This document shows, in pieces, positions 19,260 through 30,065 of a stretch of 64,000 bases of DNA (position 1 is its first letter; every line of letters starts with the position of its first letter). The stretch is from Chrysoporthe austroafricana. Its lineage: Eukaryota; Ascomycota; Sordariomycetes; Diaporthales; Cryphonectriaceae. The stretch covers positions 1,991,583 through 2,055,582 of the forward strand of contig JYIP02000002.1 of assembly GCA_001051155.2 (NCBI GenBank). The letters are read 5' to 3'. A program made the position numbers and the translations under genes. The notes below the pieces were generated by a model, which saw nothing but the letters and a program-made list of their open reading frames with translations, did no database searches and had not been told where the DNA came from.

Positions 19260-21114
19260 ATGGCTGCCCTCCTGCCCATCTCCACTCAATTGTTCGATAT
19301 TAGGACTGCTCAGCAGCTCTTTACGTTTATTCTGGGAGGTGTATGTCTTCCTGCATCCATAGTCTCTCTCTTGGAGCCGAGTCCCTGATTTAACATTGGC
19401 ACAGACCGTGTTCTATCTAACTCTTCGATCACTACGGCGTCTGTACTTCCATCCTCTGTCGAAGTTCCCGGGTCCGACAATCGCAGCGCTTTCTGATGTT
19501 TGGTACGCCTACCATTTGTGAGTACGCTGACTTTCTCATTGTGGAATCGCTCGCAGGTTATTGCTAATCGGATATGCAGACTTACAGGGCGAGGGCCCTG
19601 GGTGCTTGAGGACACCCTCAAGAAGTATGGTAAGTTTATACGTACAGTCCGCGCTGCGTCAGGGCTTCTTTCAGACAAATTACCAACCGCTTCGACACAG
19701 GCGACGTCGTACGGATTGCACCTAATGAACTAATTTTTGTTAGACCACAGGCTTTAGCTGGTAAGCACCTTCTACTCAGCCCGCTTCCTGCAGTCGAGCT
19801 CTGGAGCTTAATTGAGAGGAAAACAGATATCTACGGCTCTCATCATAAATACGTGGAGCTCTTCCCAAAGACGCAGATTAACAATCATGGCAACGATGAG
19901 CATGGCGGCCTCATTTGGGAATGGGATCCCATCCGACACCGCCAGGTGGCCAAGCAGATATCCCCAGCCTTTAGTGGCCGAGCGCTTAAGGCCAAAGAGG
20001 CGACCCTTCACAAATACGTCGACCTCTTTGTCGAGCGCATGCGGACCTTCGGCGGAGAAGGTGTTAGCTTGCCTGCCTGGACCAATTGGTTGTGCGTGGA
20101 CATCTCTGCTGATATGGCCTACAATCGAGAGATGAACGCTCTCAAAAATAGCAAGTGTCCCCAAACATTGTTAGTGAGTCTAAACTGATAGATCACCGAG
20201 TAGTGCAAGACCCGCCATATCTCGATCTGTTAGCGGGATTCAGCAAAATCATGGTCCTAATTCAAATGTCCTGGCGCTTTCCTTTCCTCAGCCTGTTCAA
20301 ATATCCGATCCTGTTTACTAAGATGAGATCCCACTCCCACATCAGAGATCATAGCCGCCAACAACTGGAACGGCGAATCCGACGTAAAGGTGCTGTTGAA
20401 CACCTTGACTTTATCGAGCAGCTAATTCCAGAGGACCGAGACCCGCCTAAAAACCCGAAGGAAATGCGCCACCTCGAACAGGTTGCAGGCCAGCTTTTAG
20501 CCGCAGGCTACGAAGCTCCGGCGCTGTGGTTCTATGCCACAATTTACTACCTGCTGGACAGGCCCGGCACTCTAAAGACCTTGACTGAAGAACTCAGGAC
20601 CGCTTTCACTAGCTATAATGAAATTACGGCTAATTCGGCCGCGGAATTGCCCTACCTGACAGCCTGCCTGAAGGAATCCCTCCGTATGGTGCCGACAGTG
20701 CTCACTGGTATGCCATGCGTCAGCCCTGGGGCCATAGTCGATGGAATCTGGATCCCGGCCGGAGTAGTCTGCCAATCCAGCCCCTTTGCTATGCAGCGAA
20801 ACCCGCAAAACTTCTATGATCCGCTGAACTTTCGGCCGGAACGTTGGTTGTCGGCGGAACATCGGCTGTACAATTCACAGTTCGATGGTGATGCTCGCAA
20901 GGACTTTCTGCCATTCAGCCAGGGGCCGCGTATGTGTACAGGCAGGGAGATCGCGTGGTGGCAGAGCAGGGTGTTCTTGGGAAAGGTGCTATGGGTGTTC
21001 GACCTGCAGCCAGTTCCTGGCCAGAAGATCGATCTCGATAGGGATTTGAAGGGATGGGGCATCTTTGAAAAACCGGCTTTTAAAGTCAAATTCGTGCCGG
21101 TGTTGCGGAAGTGA
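19260..21114 (+). CDS. Cytochrome P450 monooxygenase
   Basis: Six exons, 19260-19340, 19405-19517, 19580-19629, 19701-19760, 19827-20150 and 20204-21114, join to 512 aa. The fifth intron (20151-20203) begins GC rather than GT; using it gives ALKN-M-QDPPYLDLLAGF, a smooth family match. A hydrophobic N-terminus, FPGPT hinge, KESLR (ExxR), FRPERW and heme loop FSQGPRMCTG are present. The I-helix reads AAGYEAPA, so the usual Thr after the acidic residue is Ala (residue 314), which may mean a non-standard reaction. It is likely a microsomal enzyme. Its distance from PAL and DMATS (10 kb) leaves cluster membership open. Confidence 0.88.
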
Positions 21115-22798
21115 AGGCTCAGTGGTACCGTCGGTTCGTTGGTTCGTGTGTAAATTTGTGAGATGACACTACAGGACTTTCCCTAATGTATTGTCATTCT
21201 GATATTACCTCTTTGGGAGTGTGGAAGGTCTTCCTCACTTTTATAATAGCAGCCCTAGCAGTCCAAAGAGCATATGAAAACTTCTATGGAAAAACCCACA
21301 ATTATCCTACGGCCAATCTAGCCAGGTTTTGGCATTACTACACGAAGTTACTGATCTTTCTAACTTTACTACTTTGAACTAATAATGCGGTCGATCTGCC
21401 CTCCGGCCCTCATCCATCGGTCTCTCCTTCTTCCAGCCTTTCTTCGAGGCTAGTGGGGGTGGGGGGTATGTGGAGAGGCTAGCATTTCGACAGCTTTATA
21501 GACCATTCGTGCATTCCCGGCTACTGGGAGTGGTCACTCCTTTTGGGTGTCGCATAGCTCGCATACCTCAGCATCTCATCCTGACCACACCACCTTCTGC
21601 CTCACGCGGCCAACCACCCCTCTCGATATTTTCATTGAAAACACAAGAGCTTTGCTATGGCTCACTTTTTCTTAAAATTTTTCTTCAAAAAATTATAGGA
21701 GTCTATATTTCAAGTGTGATCCGGGACATCCGATGATCCACTCCAGTCGACAGCTGAGAAATGCATCGAGCCGATTTCATCTCATGATGGCGCAGAAGCA
21801 AACACTAACTGAGCACAGGGTGTGTTTCGTCGCACCAGGAGCTCATCGACTTGCAACCATGGCAAGATATATGGTGCAGGGACATGTTGCCGCTCTTCGC
21901 GGCCTTCCTCAAAAAGCGTGTGACAGGAGCATGCGGAATGTACATACTGACAATGTCAGGCGTGCGGCACGACGGACATCCGGTCGCTCAGGGGTCATTA
22001 GGCATTTTCCAGTATAATATGCGTTGCACACAAGCTCTATGGGGACCAGTCAGCTGGGTTGGTCACGCCCTGTAACCCTTTGGGCGATGTATTTTTAGCA
22101 GGGTTTCTTAGGGTCGGACGGGAACAAGGGGCAAGCGAGAAGATCCGACGCAAGGTACCAGGAACCGTGCATGAATGATCGTCCGTTGAAAATCCCCGAG
22201 TCTATGGCAAACGGTCTCCGCGTCTGCGACCACGCTCGTATCCAGCCAGACCAGGGCTCAGCACCAATGAAGCTTGATCCAAGGTCACACCCCGCGTCGG
22301 GATGCGGGTGACGCTGCATTTTTGGTACCGAGTATCAATAAAACTGCGATTTCCCTGCGCAAGACATCGAATTCTGATGATACGCTACGGCATAGGTTTG
22401 CCACCTTCCCTGTTAATAGTGTTACCATGCAGTATGCGAGAACAAATGGTACTGGCTTTACTGGTTGATGGTTGGCGGTTTGATAAAATGAGTACTTGTC
22501 ATTATCCACATTTACAATCACGTGGGATGCAGGCGGTCGGGAATGCGACGCATCGGTGGGTAACCTGAACCTTCACCGAACATGACTATGTCACGGACAT
22601 GATTGAAGTAGACCGTGATATCCCATCATCTGCTCTTCCTTGCTGCCTCTCGGCTACTTCCTGGAAGCTGACCTTGAGTCGGTATATATCACGCTCTTTT
22701 TGAGAGTAGGATATATCTTACACGTCGTTTCCTGTGGACTTGTGGTCCAGATCCAGCAGCCTCTCTCCCCAGCCAGGGAAGTGGATCTCAAAGCCAAA
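21115..22798. other. Intergenic
   Basis: No gene recognised in 1.7 kb between the P450 and the GH76 gene. AT-rich first half. Confidence 0.5.
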
Positions 22799-24229
22799 AT
22801 GAGAAACACTGTATCTCTTGTTGTCCTCGCTACGGCTTGGTATCTGCAAGTCGGCAATGCCTTGGGAATACCAACTTCCTGTGACGGCGTCCTCAGGAGG
22901 AACGATACAGGGGACGATGTTAGTCCCGGCTCCATCGTGGCCTCTATCAATGCCATGAACAAAGCATGGTCCGTTAAACGAGATCTTTGTCTTGCTCAGT
23001 TTTGCATGAGCTGGGGCTGATATGAAGATAGGTATAACGAGACAGACGGTCGATGGGTGCGTAAAGCATTATTTCTCATAAATTCAAGACCCTATCAATA
23101 ATGCAACACCCAAGTTCTTCAAGCAGCTCATGAGTTGTTAAAAAATCTTCTTACGCTCTTGAGCCGGTTGGGTTATAAGACTAATTCTCAACAAAGAACT
23201 CGACGACCGCCTGGTGGCTCACCGGAAACGCCCTTCAAGCTGTCTGTGACTACAGTACGTCTACTGTTCCTGCAGGTGTCCTAGCGAAGCTCTTGAATTC
23301 CGCTCTTCGTCATGTGACTAGCGGTGTTAATGCTCATTCAAATAGTGTTCACCACCAAGGACAACCGATATCTTGCTATGGCGGAGGGCACCACGCAGAA
23401 ACAGTCTGGCCCCCTCGCATGGTGGCCTGAGGGCGGTGGAGACTTCCGTGCGGATAGCACCGACGACACTGGATGGTGGGCACTGGCCATGGTCCGAATG
23501 TACGACATCACGGATAATAGCACCTACCTGGATTATGCACAGCTGGATGAGGCCTACATTTACAGCTACTGGAACAGCACCTGTGGCGGGGGCGTAATCT
23601 GGGACATACCTGAGTTGACGTACAAGAACGCCATCAGCAACGAGCTGTACATGAAGTTGGCGGCCTCGTTGCACAATCGAGTCCCAGGAGATACTCAATA
23701 TCTTGAGAGAGCTCTCGAATCTTGGAACTGGTTCAATCACTCTGGGATGATCAATTCGCAGCACCTGATCAATGATGGCCTAACAGACACCTGCGTCAAT
23801 AACAATGAGACCGAGTGGACCTACAACCAAGGAGTAATCCTAGGGGCGCTATCAGAGATATACCTGGCTACTCAAGATACCACGTATATCGACGCAGCGA
23901 CAACCATCGCAGACGCTGTCATTGCGAGCGCCTCTCTGTCTCCGAACGGCATTCTGACAGAATACGGATGCGAGCCTGAAGACGACTGTGATGAAAACCA
24001 ACAAGCCTTCAAGGGCATCTTCACGCGGAATCTCGCCGAGCTCAACGTCCTGATTGACGACAGGCCCTATAGCAAATACCTTGCTGAAAACGCGCGGTCC
24101 GCTTGGACAAATGACCGGAGCGGTAACTCAGACCTGTTTGGCATATCGTGGGCTGGTCCTTACTCGGCTGCTACAATTGGCACACAAGCATCTGTGGTCA
24201 GTCTTCTGGTCGCCAATATTTGGCAATGA
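22799..24229 (+). CDS. Secreted glycoside hydrolase family 76 (alpha-1,6-mannanase type)
   Basis: Four exons, 22799-22968, 23032-23056, 23197-23254 and 23346-24229, give 378 aa. Exon 2 is only 25 nt; exon 1 ends at an unusual GTCCGT donor. A signal peptide (VSLVVLATAWYLQVGNALG) leads into the catalytic domain: WYNETDGRW, TTAWWLTGNALQAVCDY, and STDDTGWW with the paired catalytic Asp (residues 124-125). GH76 enzymes cut or transglycosylate alpha-1,6-mannan. The C-terminus stops after VVSLLVANIWQ without a GPI-anchor tail, so unlike wall-anchored DFG5/DCW1 this copy should be freely secreted, perhaps attacking other fungi's or yeast mannan. Confidence 0.9.
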
Positions 24230-24732
24230 GAGCTATGGTAGAGACAGCATACAGATAGTTTGATACATAGAGTGCTCGACAACTTAATGCAAGACTTTTT
24301 TGTAGCACGACCATCTTCGCCTCAAGGAGTTTGGGTACTGCATTTGATGAATAACTCCTCAATCTAATTTAATAATGCCAACTCAGTCTATCGGTGCTCG
24401 CTCTTTTGAAAAGTGCATCATTTCCGCCTTTCATCACGCATCGACCCTATATATTCTCGGCTCGGTCCTCGATGTGGCGCAGGCAGGGCTGATTTACGCC
24501 CTTGGTCCGGGGCTGATAGGTCAGCTGGTGTTGTTGATAGCCCCCATGTGCAGGCAGGCAATAGACTAGAGGCCATGTGGCTCAGAACTGCCTATTGAGT
24601 TCATTTTCAGCTATCATCAAAAATGGGAGTGTGCACGAGCGCCTTTGCCCTTACAGCAACTATCCAAAATCTGCTTTCCAATTGCGACTCGAAGACTCAA
24701 TCATTACATGCTCATCAAACTCCTTGAGGAAA
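24230..24732. other. Intergenic
   Basis: 3' flank of the GH76 gene and promoter of the HET gene. No feature seen; the frame of the HET gene stays open upstream of 24733 but lacks an ATG. Confidence 0.5.
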
Positions 24733-27111
24733 ATGTCCCAACCTGCTCAAAGCTGTTGCACCTCGTGGCGCCTTGATAGCGAAGCGGATCAATCTGGTGA
24801 AAGCGTACTGGAAGCAGGGAAGGCCGGCGGGGCAGCCCCGCCCCAAGATCCCCAGTTTGGCCCGAGACACGAGCGCAAGACATTGGGAGCCTTGGGTCAC
24901 GAAAGCGATATAGATATCCTAGAGGCGGTTTTCATCTACGAGGAGCAGCGCATACCAGACCAGGGGGAACTCCAGCGTTGGAGACTGCCAACACACCTGT
25001 CCGGTCTGTCGGCCGAGGAGCTCGTACCACCCGCCTGCGACTACGCCCGCAACAAGACGTCCTACTCTGCCTTTCTCAGGCAATCCTTTCTATGGAGCAG
25101 TCTTGCTGGAGACTGCTCGTTGTTTTGGCGCTGCCGGGGTGTCCGCGAACCGCCGATGAGCAATAGTCCTCTCTACGCGCCTCTCGATGTTACGAACAGA
25201 GAGATACGAGTTCTGAAGGTCACCTGTGTTCCTCGGGGCGATAGCTACAGCCGGACCTTCCAGGCTAGTCTCATTCCCGTGTCATTGGATGATGACCCGC
25301 CGTATCTCGCCATATCCTACGCATGGGGCGATCCCACGCCCGTTGGGTTCTTCGAGAATCACCCCGACAGCGACCGGAACGACGGCGAGCGACACGAGAG
25401 CGACGCTATCAAATTCAACAAGACAGTCCTGGCCATAGTTAGCACACTCGTCCAACCCGGCGCTACTCTCTACCTGTGGATCGACTCCGTATGCATCAAC
25501 CAGAATGACCTCGACGAGAGGGCCAGCCAGGTCACATTAATGGGGCAGGTGTACTCACAGGCCCGGCAGGTTGTCGTCTTTCTCGGCGAGGCATGTGACG
25601 ACGATGCCATAGCACTGGACCTAGTAGGCGATTTCAGCGGGATTCATGATATCGCAGGGGAGCATCTCAACTTTTTGGGTAACGACGAGCTTGCAGCAGC
25701 GTCTCGGCGGGCGAATCTTGACGAGCGAGTGTGGTTCTGCCTACTTCGGGTCCTCCTGCGACCCTGGTTCTCTCGCTACTGGGTCATCCAGGAGGTCGTG
25801 CTTGGTACGAGCCCTGTCATGATCTGCGGCCGACATGCTGCATCGTGGAGCGATATGGTCGAAACGTGCCAATGGGTTGGCTTTTCCTCCATCGCCCTCG
25901 GCGTCCAACTGCATCAGGCTGAGATAAGTCCCGCGGAGAAACGGCGGCTTTTGCCAGCGATCGACCGCATGACGCACGTCTGGCGTCTGGAGAAACTACG
26001 CACTTCTCGCAGCGATACATTGGCCAATCTCATGTGGACCCTGTGGTCGTTTGGTGCCTGTCAGGCAACGGACCCTCGCGACCGGATTTTCGCCATCCTG
26101 GGTCTGCCCTTCATCGAGGGTATGGATACTGAGGCCTTGAAGCCTGACTATACAATCAAGGCCGAGGACTTGTATGTTCGGTCAGCGAAAGCAGCCATGT
26201 CGCAAGGCGAGGCGATGGCCACCCTCGCCTTTGCTGGTGTGGGGTACCACCGATCCTTAAGAGATCTCCCTTCGTGGGTCCCAGATTGGACCTGTCCTCC
26301 TGCGGTTCTGGACAGCCTCTGGAATCAGGCCCGTATAGCCGACTACTACACGGTCAAGGGAACACAGCCGTCGTTCAGTTGGGATCATGAAGGCGACCTA
26401 GCAGCCCTTCTACTCCCGGTTGCTTTTGTGGACAGCATATCGGTGCTAAGTAGCCCAATTCTTCCGGGAAACGTCAACTCTGAGGACACGCCGTTCTTCA
26501 GATATGACCTTCGGGATGTCTCCTGGTCCCAGGAGGTAGTAAATCTCGTCAGGATGTTCTTGGAAGAGCAGAAGAACGGGGGCCAAACAGCCAACGCCGC
26601 AGGACGGGAAGGTAGCCGACCTGTGCCATGGATGGTGCACCTGGCGCACACCCTTGTCGCTAGCTTTGATGTCCCTACCGCTGGAGCTGAGGCCGTCGGT
26701 GCCGTCGACTCCGTCAAAAAGGGCTTTGAGGCCTACTGGCTACTCTCGAGGGCGATGGGCTTCGGGCTTCCCGCGGACTGGGTGTTGTCCCAGGAGGAAC
26801 ATCACATAGCCCTGGAGTACGCAAGTAGATGCCTTGCTGTGACAAAGGAGCGGCGCTTCTTTATCTCGTCTGGCGGCCATTTTGGCCTGGCACCGCCCAA
26901 CGCTAGGCACGGTGACCAGGTATGTATCTTCTCCGGCTTCAGGATGCCCTTCGTGGTCAGACCGACCGAGCCCGAAGCTCATCAGCGGCAGCCCAGCGGT
27001 GGAGTCGTTGAGCTGAGGAGCTATGTCCTTGTTGGTGAGGCATACCACTATGGATTAGTGTCAGGAGAGCTACAGGTGGGTGGTCTGGCAGAGTCTATCC
27101 GGCTCGTCTAA
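24733..27111 (+). CDS. HET-domain (heterokaryon incompatibility-type) protein
   Basis: A single-exon frame of 792 aa from the first in-frame ATG (24733, MSQPAQSCC). The HET domain spans about residues 190-350 with its three blocks: YLAISYAWGD, LWIDSVCINQNDLDERASQV and PWFSRYWVIQEVVLG. The C-terminal 440 residues are the variable region common in this family (FGACQATDPRDRIFAILGLP). HET proteins act in non-self recognition and programmed cell death after hyphal fusion; most are uncharacterised. The N-terminal ~140 residues before MSNSPLYAPLD (ATG at 25156) do not match the usual family start, so translation could begin there and give 651 aa. Confidence 0.9.
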   Translation: MSQPAQSCCTSWRLDSEADQSGESVLEAGKAGGAAPPQDPQFGPRHERKTLGALGHESDIDILEAVFIYEEQRIPDQGELQRWRLPTHLSGLSAEELVPPACDYARNKTSYSAFLRQSFLWSSLAGDCSLFWRCRGVREPPMSNSPLYAPLDVTNREIRVLKVTCVPRGDSYSRTFQASLIPVSLDDDPPYLAISYAWGDPTPVGFFENHPDSDRNDGERHESDAIKFNKTVLAIVSTLVQPGATLYLWIDSVCINQNDLDERASQVTLMGQVYSQARQVVVFLGEACDDDAIALDLVGDFSGIHDIAGEHLNFLGNDELAAASRRANLDERVWFCLLRVLLRPWFSRYWVIQEVVLGTSPVMICGRHAASWSDMVETCQWVGFSSIALGVQLHQAEISPAEKRRLLPAIDRMTHVWRLEKLRTSRSDTLANLMWTLWSFGACQATDPRDRIFAILGLPFIEGMDTEALKPDYTIKAEDLYVRSAKAAMSQGEAMATLAFAGVGYHRSLRDLPSWVPDWTCPPAVLDSLWNQARIADYYTVKGTQPSFSWDHEGDLAALLLPVAFVDSISVLSSPILPGNVNSEDTPFFRYDLRDVSWSQEVVNLVRMFLEEQKNGGQTANAAGREGSRPVPWMVHLAHTLVASFDVPTAGAEAVGAVDSVKKGFEAYWLLSRAMGFGLPADWVLSQEEHHIALEYASRCLAVTKERRFFISSGGHFGLAPPNARHGDQVCIFSGFRMPFVVRPTEPEAHQRQPSGGVVELRSYVLVGEAYHYGLVSGELQVGGLAESIRLV

Positions 27112-28158
27112 TTTGAGATGACCTACCCCAACGAAACAAGCTGGCGTGTGGACGACTTGGCAGTATGGACGTTATTGCTGCCAATCGAGGTATGCTTGAA
27201 GCGACACAGGATTCTGATTTCGTTCTGTTCATAAAAATTGGGCTAGATCTCTGGTGGTGAAGCAGCCGTTTCGGGTGAAAGTCTCTGATGTAGCCTTGTA
27301 ATGTTTAAATAGACTCTTGAACTCGATCTCCTGAACACTCTTCTTGTTCAGTAATTGTACATCAACTAACGCGACATGGTAGAATAATCGTTAGTGATCA
27401 AAATTGCTGTCATTGGCGGGGGCTTAGCTAGTGCCACCATCGCGAATACTCTCCTCGAATATGCCCACCTCGAAATTCATATCTACAAATCGGGGCCCGA
27501 GTTCTCCGAGCGCGATGCAGCTATCGGACTCCCTGGGGATGTATAGCGGGCTTTTCAGCAAGTGGTAGGGGTATTAGAAGCCGACAAGATGCTTCAGAGG
27601 GCCGGCATGGTCCTTCAAGTATCGATTCGAACCTACATTATAAGGCAAGATCTAGATTCTGAATCCAAGGAATTGAGCATAAGCAATACAAGATAATGTT
27701 TATTATCAAGTATAATAGAAATTAACAGCTTGTATTTCAGAGAAGGAAAAGAAGAAGAAGTTATGGGATGTAGCAAATATGAATCATTTCTTTATGCGAT
27801 TGCATCTTGTTTCGAACTGATGGTTGCCGAAGACCCGGATTCTGGGCGCTTGAAGTTGTGCCCCTTGCTGTAGTATGTGAGTATAGTAGACTTCGACAAA
27901 TACATACAGCCCCCTCAAAACACACTTAACAAGGGTGTTTTGGGGTTCCAAACATGGCGGGTATAGGCTGCTATTTTTGGAAGGCCCAACCTTGACACAG
28001 TCAGTTTCTATGGAGTATTTCATAGACAAGTCGCTTTCTTGGATAACTGATGTTAGAGGTAAAGCTAAAATTGACACGGCCGCTGAGAGGCATCTTGTAT
28101 AGGTATTCCTTGTCGTCAACTTCTCCTAGTGGCATGTCGTGATGGTCAGTGGGGATTT
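27112..28158. other. Intergenic with one gene relic
   Basis: Between the HET gene and the 3' end of PDX1. The only recognisable content is the decayed FAD-monooxygenase at 27394-27620. Confidence 0.55.
27394..27620 (+). pseudogene. FAD-dependent monooxygenase (salicylate hydroxylase-like), decayed 5' fragment
   Basis: The frame from 27394 reads IKIAVIGGGLASATIANTLL and HIYKSGPEFSERDAAIGL, the dinucleotide-binding GxGxxG fold and following strand of class A flavin monooxygenases. A TAG at 27544-27546 interrupts it, after which the same frame continues RAFQQVVGVLEADKMLQRAG, also family-like. No ATG precedes it closely in frame and the remaining ~350 residues are missing. It is a broken remnant. 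Confidence 0.75.
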
Positions 28159-29124
28159 TCACCATCCACGACCAGCAAGTCTCTCCTCCTTCTTCATACT
28201 GTCACAGTTGATGCCAACCATAGCTTCCCCAAGACCAGTGCTGCACTCAGCCAGCACCTTCGGATCACCGTAGTGCGTTGTTGCCTTGACAATGGCCTTG
28301 GCCCGCTTCGCTGCATCCCCAGATTTGAAGATGCCGCTGCCGACGAAGACGCCATCACAACCGAGCTGCATCATCAGGGCGGCATCTGCAGGGGTCGCAA
28401 CACCGCCAGCAGCGAAGTTGACGACAGGAAGGCGGCCCAGCTCGGCTGTCTGCTTCAACAGAGTGGCGTCACAGCCCAGCTCTCTCGCAAGCGCCCGAAT
28501 GCCCACCTCACCCTCTCCGGCCAGCGCTGCCTTCGCCCTCGCGATGTCGGCGCTCACAGTCCGCATGTGCTTGACAGCCTCGACGACATCTCCCGTACCC
28601 GCCTCGCCCTTGGTGCGGATCATCGCGGCGCCCTCAGCAATGCGCCTCAGCGCCTCACCCAGGTTGCGGCAGCCACACACAAAGGGCACGCCGAAGCAGC
28701 CCTTCTCGACGTGATAGGCGTTGTCTGCAGGCGTGAGCACCTCAGACTCGTCGATGTAGTCCACGCCCAGCGCCTCGAGGATCTGGCACTCGACAAAGTG
28801 GCCGATACGGGCTTTGGCCATGACGGGGATGGTCACGGCGTCCTGGATCTCCCTGATGACGGCCGGGTCCGACATGCGCGCTACGCCACCGTCTTTGCGG
28901 ATGTCGGCGGGGACGCGTTCCAGGGCCATGACGGCGCAGGCCCCAGCCTCCTCGGCGATGCGTGCCTGCTGGGCGTTCGTGACATCCATGATCACGCCGC
29001 CCTTGAGCATCTGTGCGAGACCGGCCTTAACCGCAAACGATGTCTTGGAAGAGCTCCCATTGCCGTTGGTAGCCGGCGCGGCTAGGTTGACGATGGTCGT
29101 ACCGGCACCGTTGCTTGTTGCCAT
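28159..29124 (-). CDS. PDX1: Pyridoxal 5'-phosphate synthase, PdxS/SNZ subunit
   Basis: Intronless, 321 aa, ATG at 29124. This TIM-barrel subunit makes PLP from ribose 5-phosphate, glyceraldehyde 3-phosphate and ammonia supplied by PDX2, in the cytosol. Seen: [34 protein letters not shown] with the catalytic Lys, [23 protein letters not shown] with the second active-site Lys, and [20 protein letters not shown] variable 30-residue N-terminus precedes the conserved core. It is head-to-head with PDX2, 941 bp between start codons, so joint regulation is likely. High identity to fungal pyroA/SNZ proteins makes this call very secure. Confidence 0.97.
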   Translation of the reverse strand: MATSNGAGTTIVNLAAPATNGNGSSSKTSFAVKAGLAQMLKGGVIMDVTNAQQARIAEEAGACAVMALERVPADIRKDGGVARMSDPAVIREIQDAVTIPVMAKARIGHFVECQILEALGVDYIDESEVLTPADNAYHVEKGCFGVPFVCGCRNLGEALRRIAEGAAMIRTKGEAGTGDVVEAVKHMRTVSADIARAKAALAGEGEVGIRALARELGCDATLLKQTAELGRLPVVNFAAGGVATPADAALMMQLGCDGVFVGSGIFKSGDAAKRAKAIVKATTHYGDPKVLAECSTGLGEAMVGINCDSMKKEERLAGRGW

Positions 29125-30065
29125 TGTGAAAGAATGAAGTCAGAATAAATCTGGCGACTCGGTTTGTATTAAAAACTGCAGACGATGTTCAGTCTCAGTG
29201 CGTGATGACCGGTACCCTCGAGGCTGAAGGCGGGACCAGAACGTTTTATGCGAGCGAGGTGAGTCGATGACTGATGACCAAGACTTTTCTGGAATACTTC
29301 CACGCAAGAACCCCTGAACCCTTCAAGATATGCAGGCTAAGGTGCGGTAATGCTACACAAGGTTCTCTAGTTTGCCACTATACCGCCGAGCCCGTTGTGA
29401 AAATGCGGGATCTGTGGGAGTCGGATGCCAGGTCACGCTGCTGATCACGAAGGTCAGGGCAGGACATGATTCGGGAGTCACAACACAGCGCGGGATAGAC
29501 GTCACTCATATGCGAAGCCCTGACATGTAATCTATTATGACTGCGCCAGCGTGCGCGAGTATGTGGGCAGATGATTCAAGGATGCGAGTATGAGAGACCG
29601 CTGGTGACTCAGACGGAGGTGCGCAGAACCGATGTCGGTTCAGCAAATTACAAGTTACGCTCTAGGACGTCATACTAGGAGATGACATGCTCCGATACAC
29701 CTTCTAGTAGGCTTTGGAATCTTTTTACTGTTAGGGTTGCGGCGGCAGGTTCTCACACCAACAGGACCCCTGAGCCCTTCTCCGAAGGCTAAAGTGAATC
29801 AACGAGAGGGCACCCTAGCCGCCGCCGCCGTCGTCGTCGTCGTTGTCTTCTACATCTTGTGATACATCACACGCTGCATCGTGTGCCACGACTCGCCGCT
29901 ATCAATATCGAATCAGGTCGTGGTGTCTGAATCGCTTCTTTCTGGGACTTGGTTTTCTGACTCGGTCTCCTTGAGTTTTAAGGTCGCCGTCGAGCATTCG
30001 CACTTGAATTTCCAATCTACCCATATCTCTAAGCCCCCAGTCCGGACTACAGATCATTACCGCAG
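29125..30065. promoter_or_regulatory. Shared divergent promoter of PDX1 and PDX2
   Basis: 941 bp between the two start codons, with no other gene. It contains a trinucleotide tract (GCC then GTC units) at 29818-29843 within the PDX2 leader. Co-regulation is inferred from the arrangement. Confidence 0.55.
29818..29843 (+). repeat. Trinucleotide microsatellite (GCC)4(GTC)n
   Basis: Four GCC units run into several GTC units upstream of PDX2; likely length-variable. Confidence 0.7.

Noticed and set aside
28129..29085. 318-codon open frame on the plus strand
   Set aside because: Exactly antisense to PDX1; its composition is a mirror of a GC-rich conserved gene.
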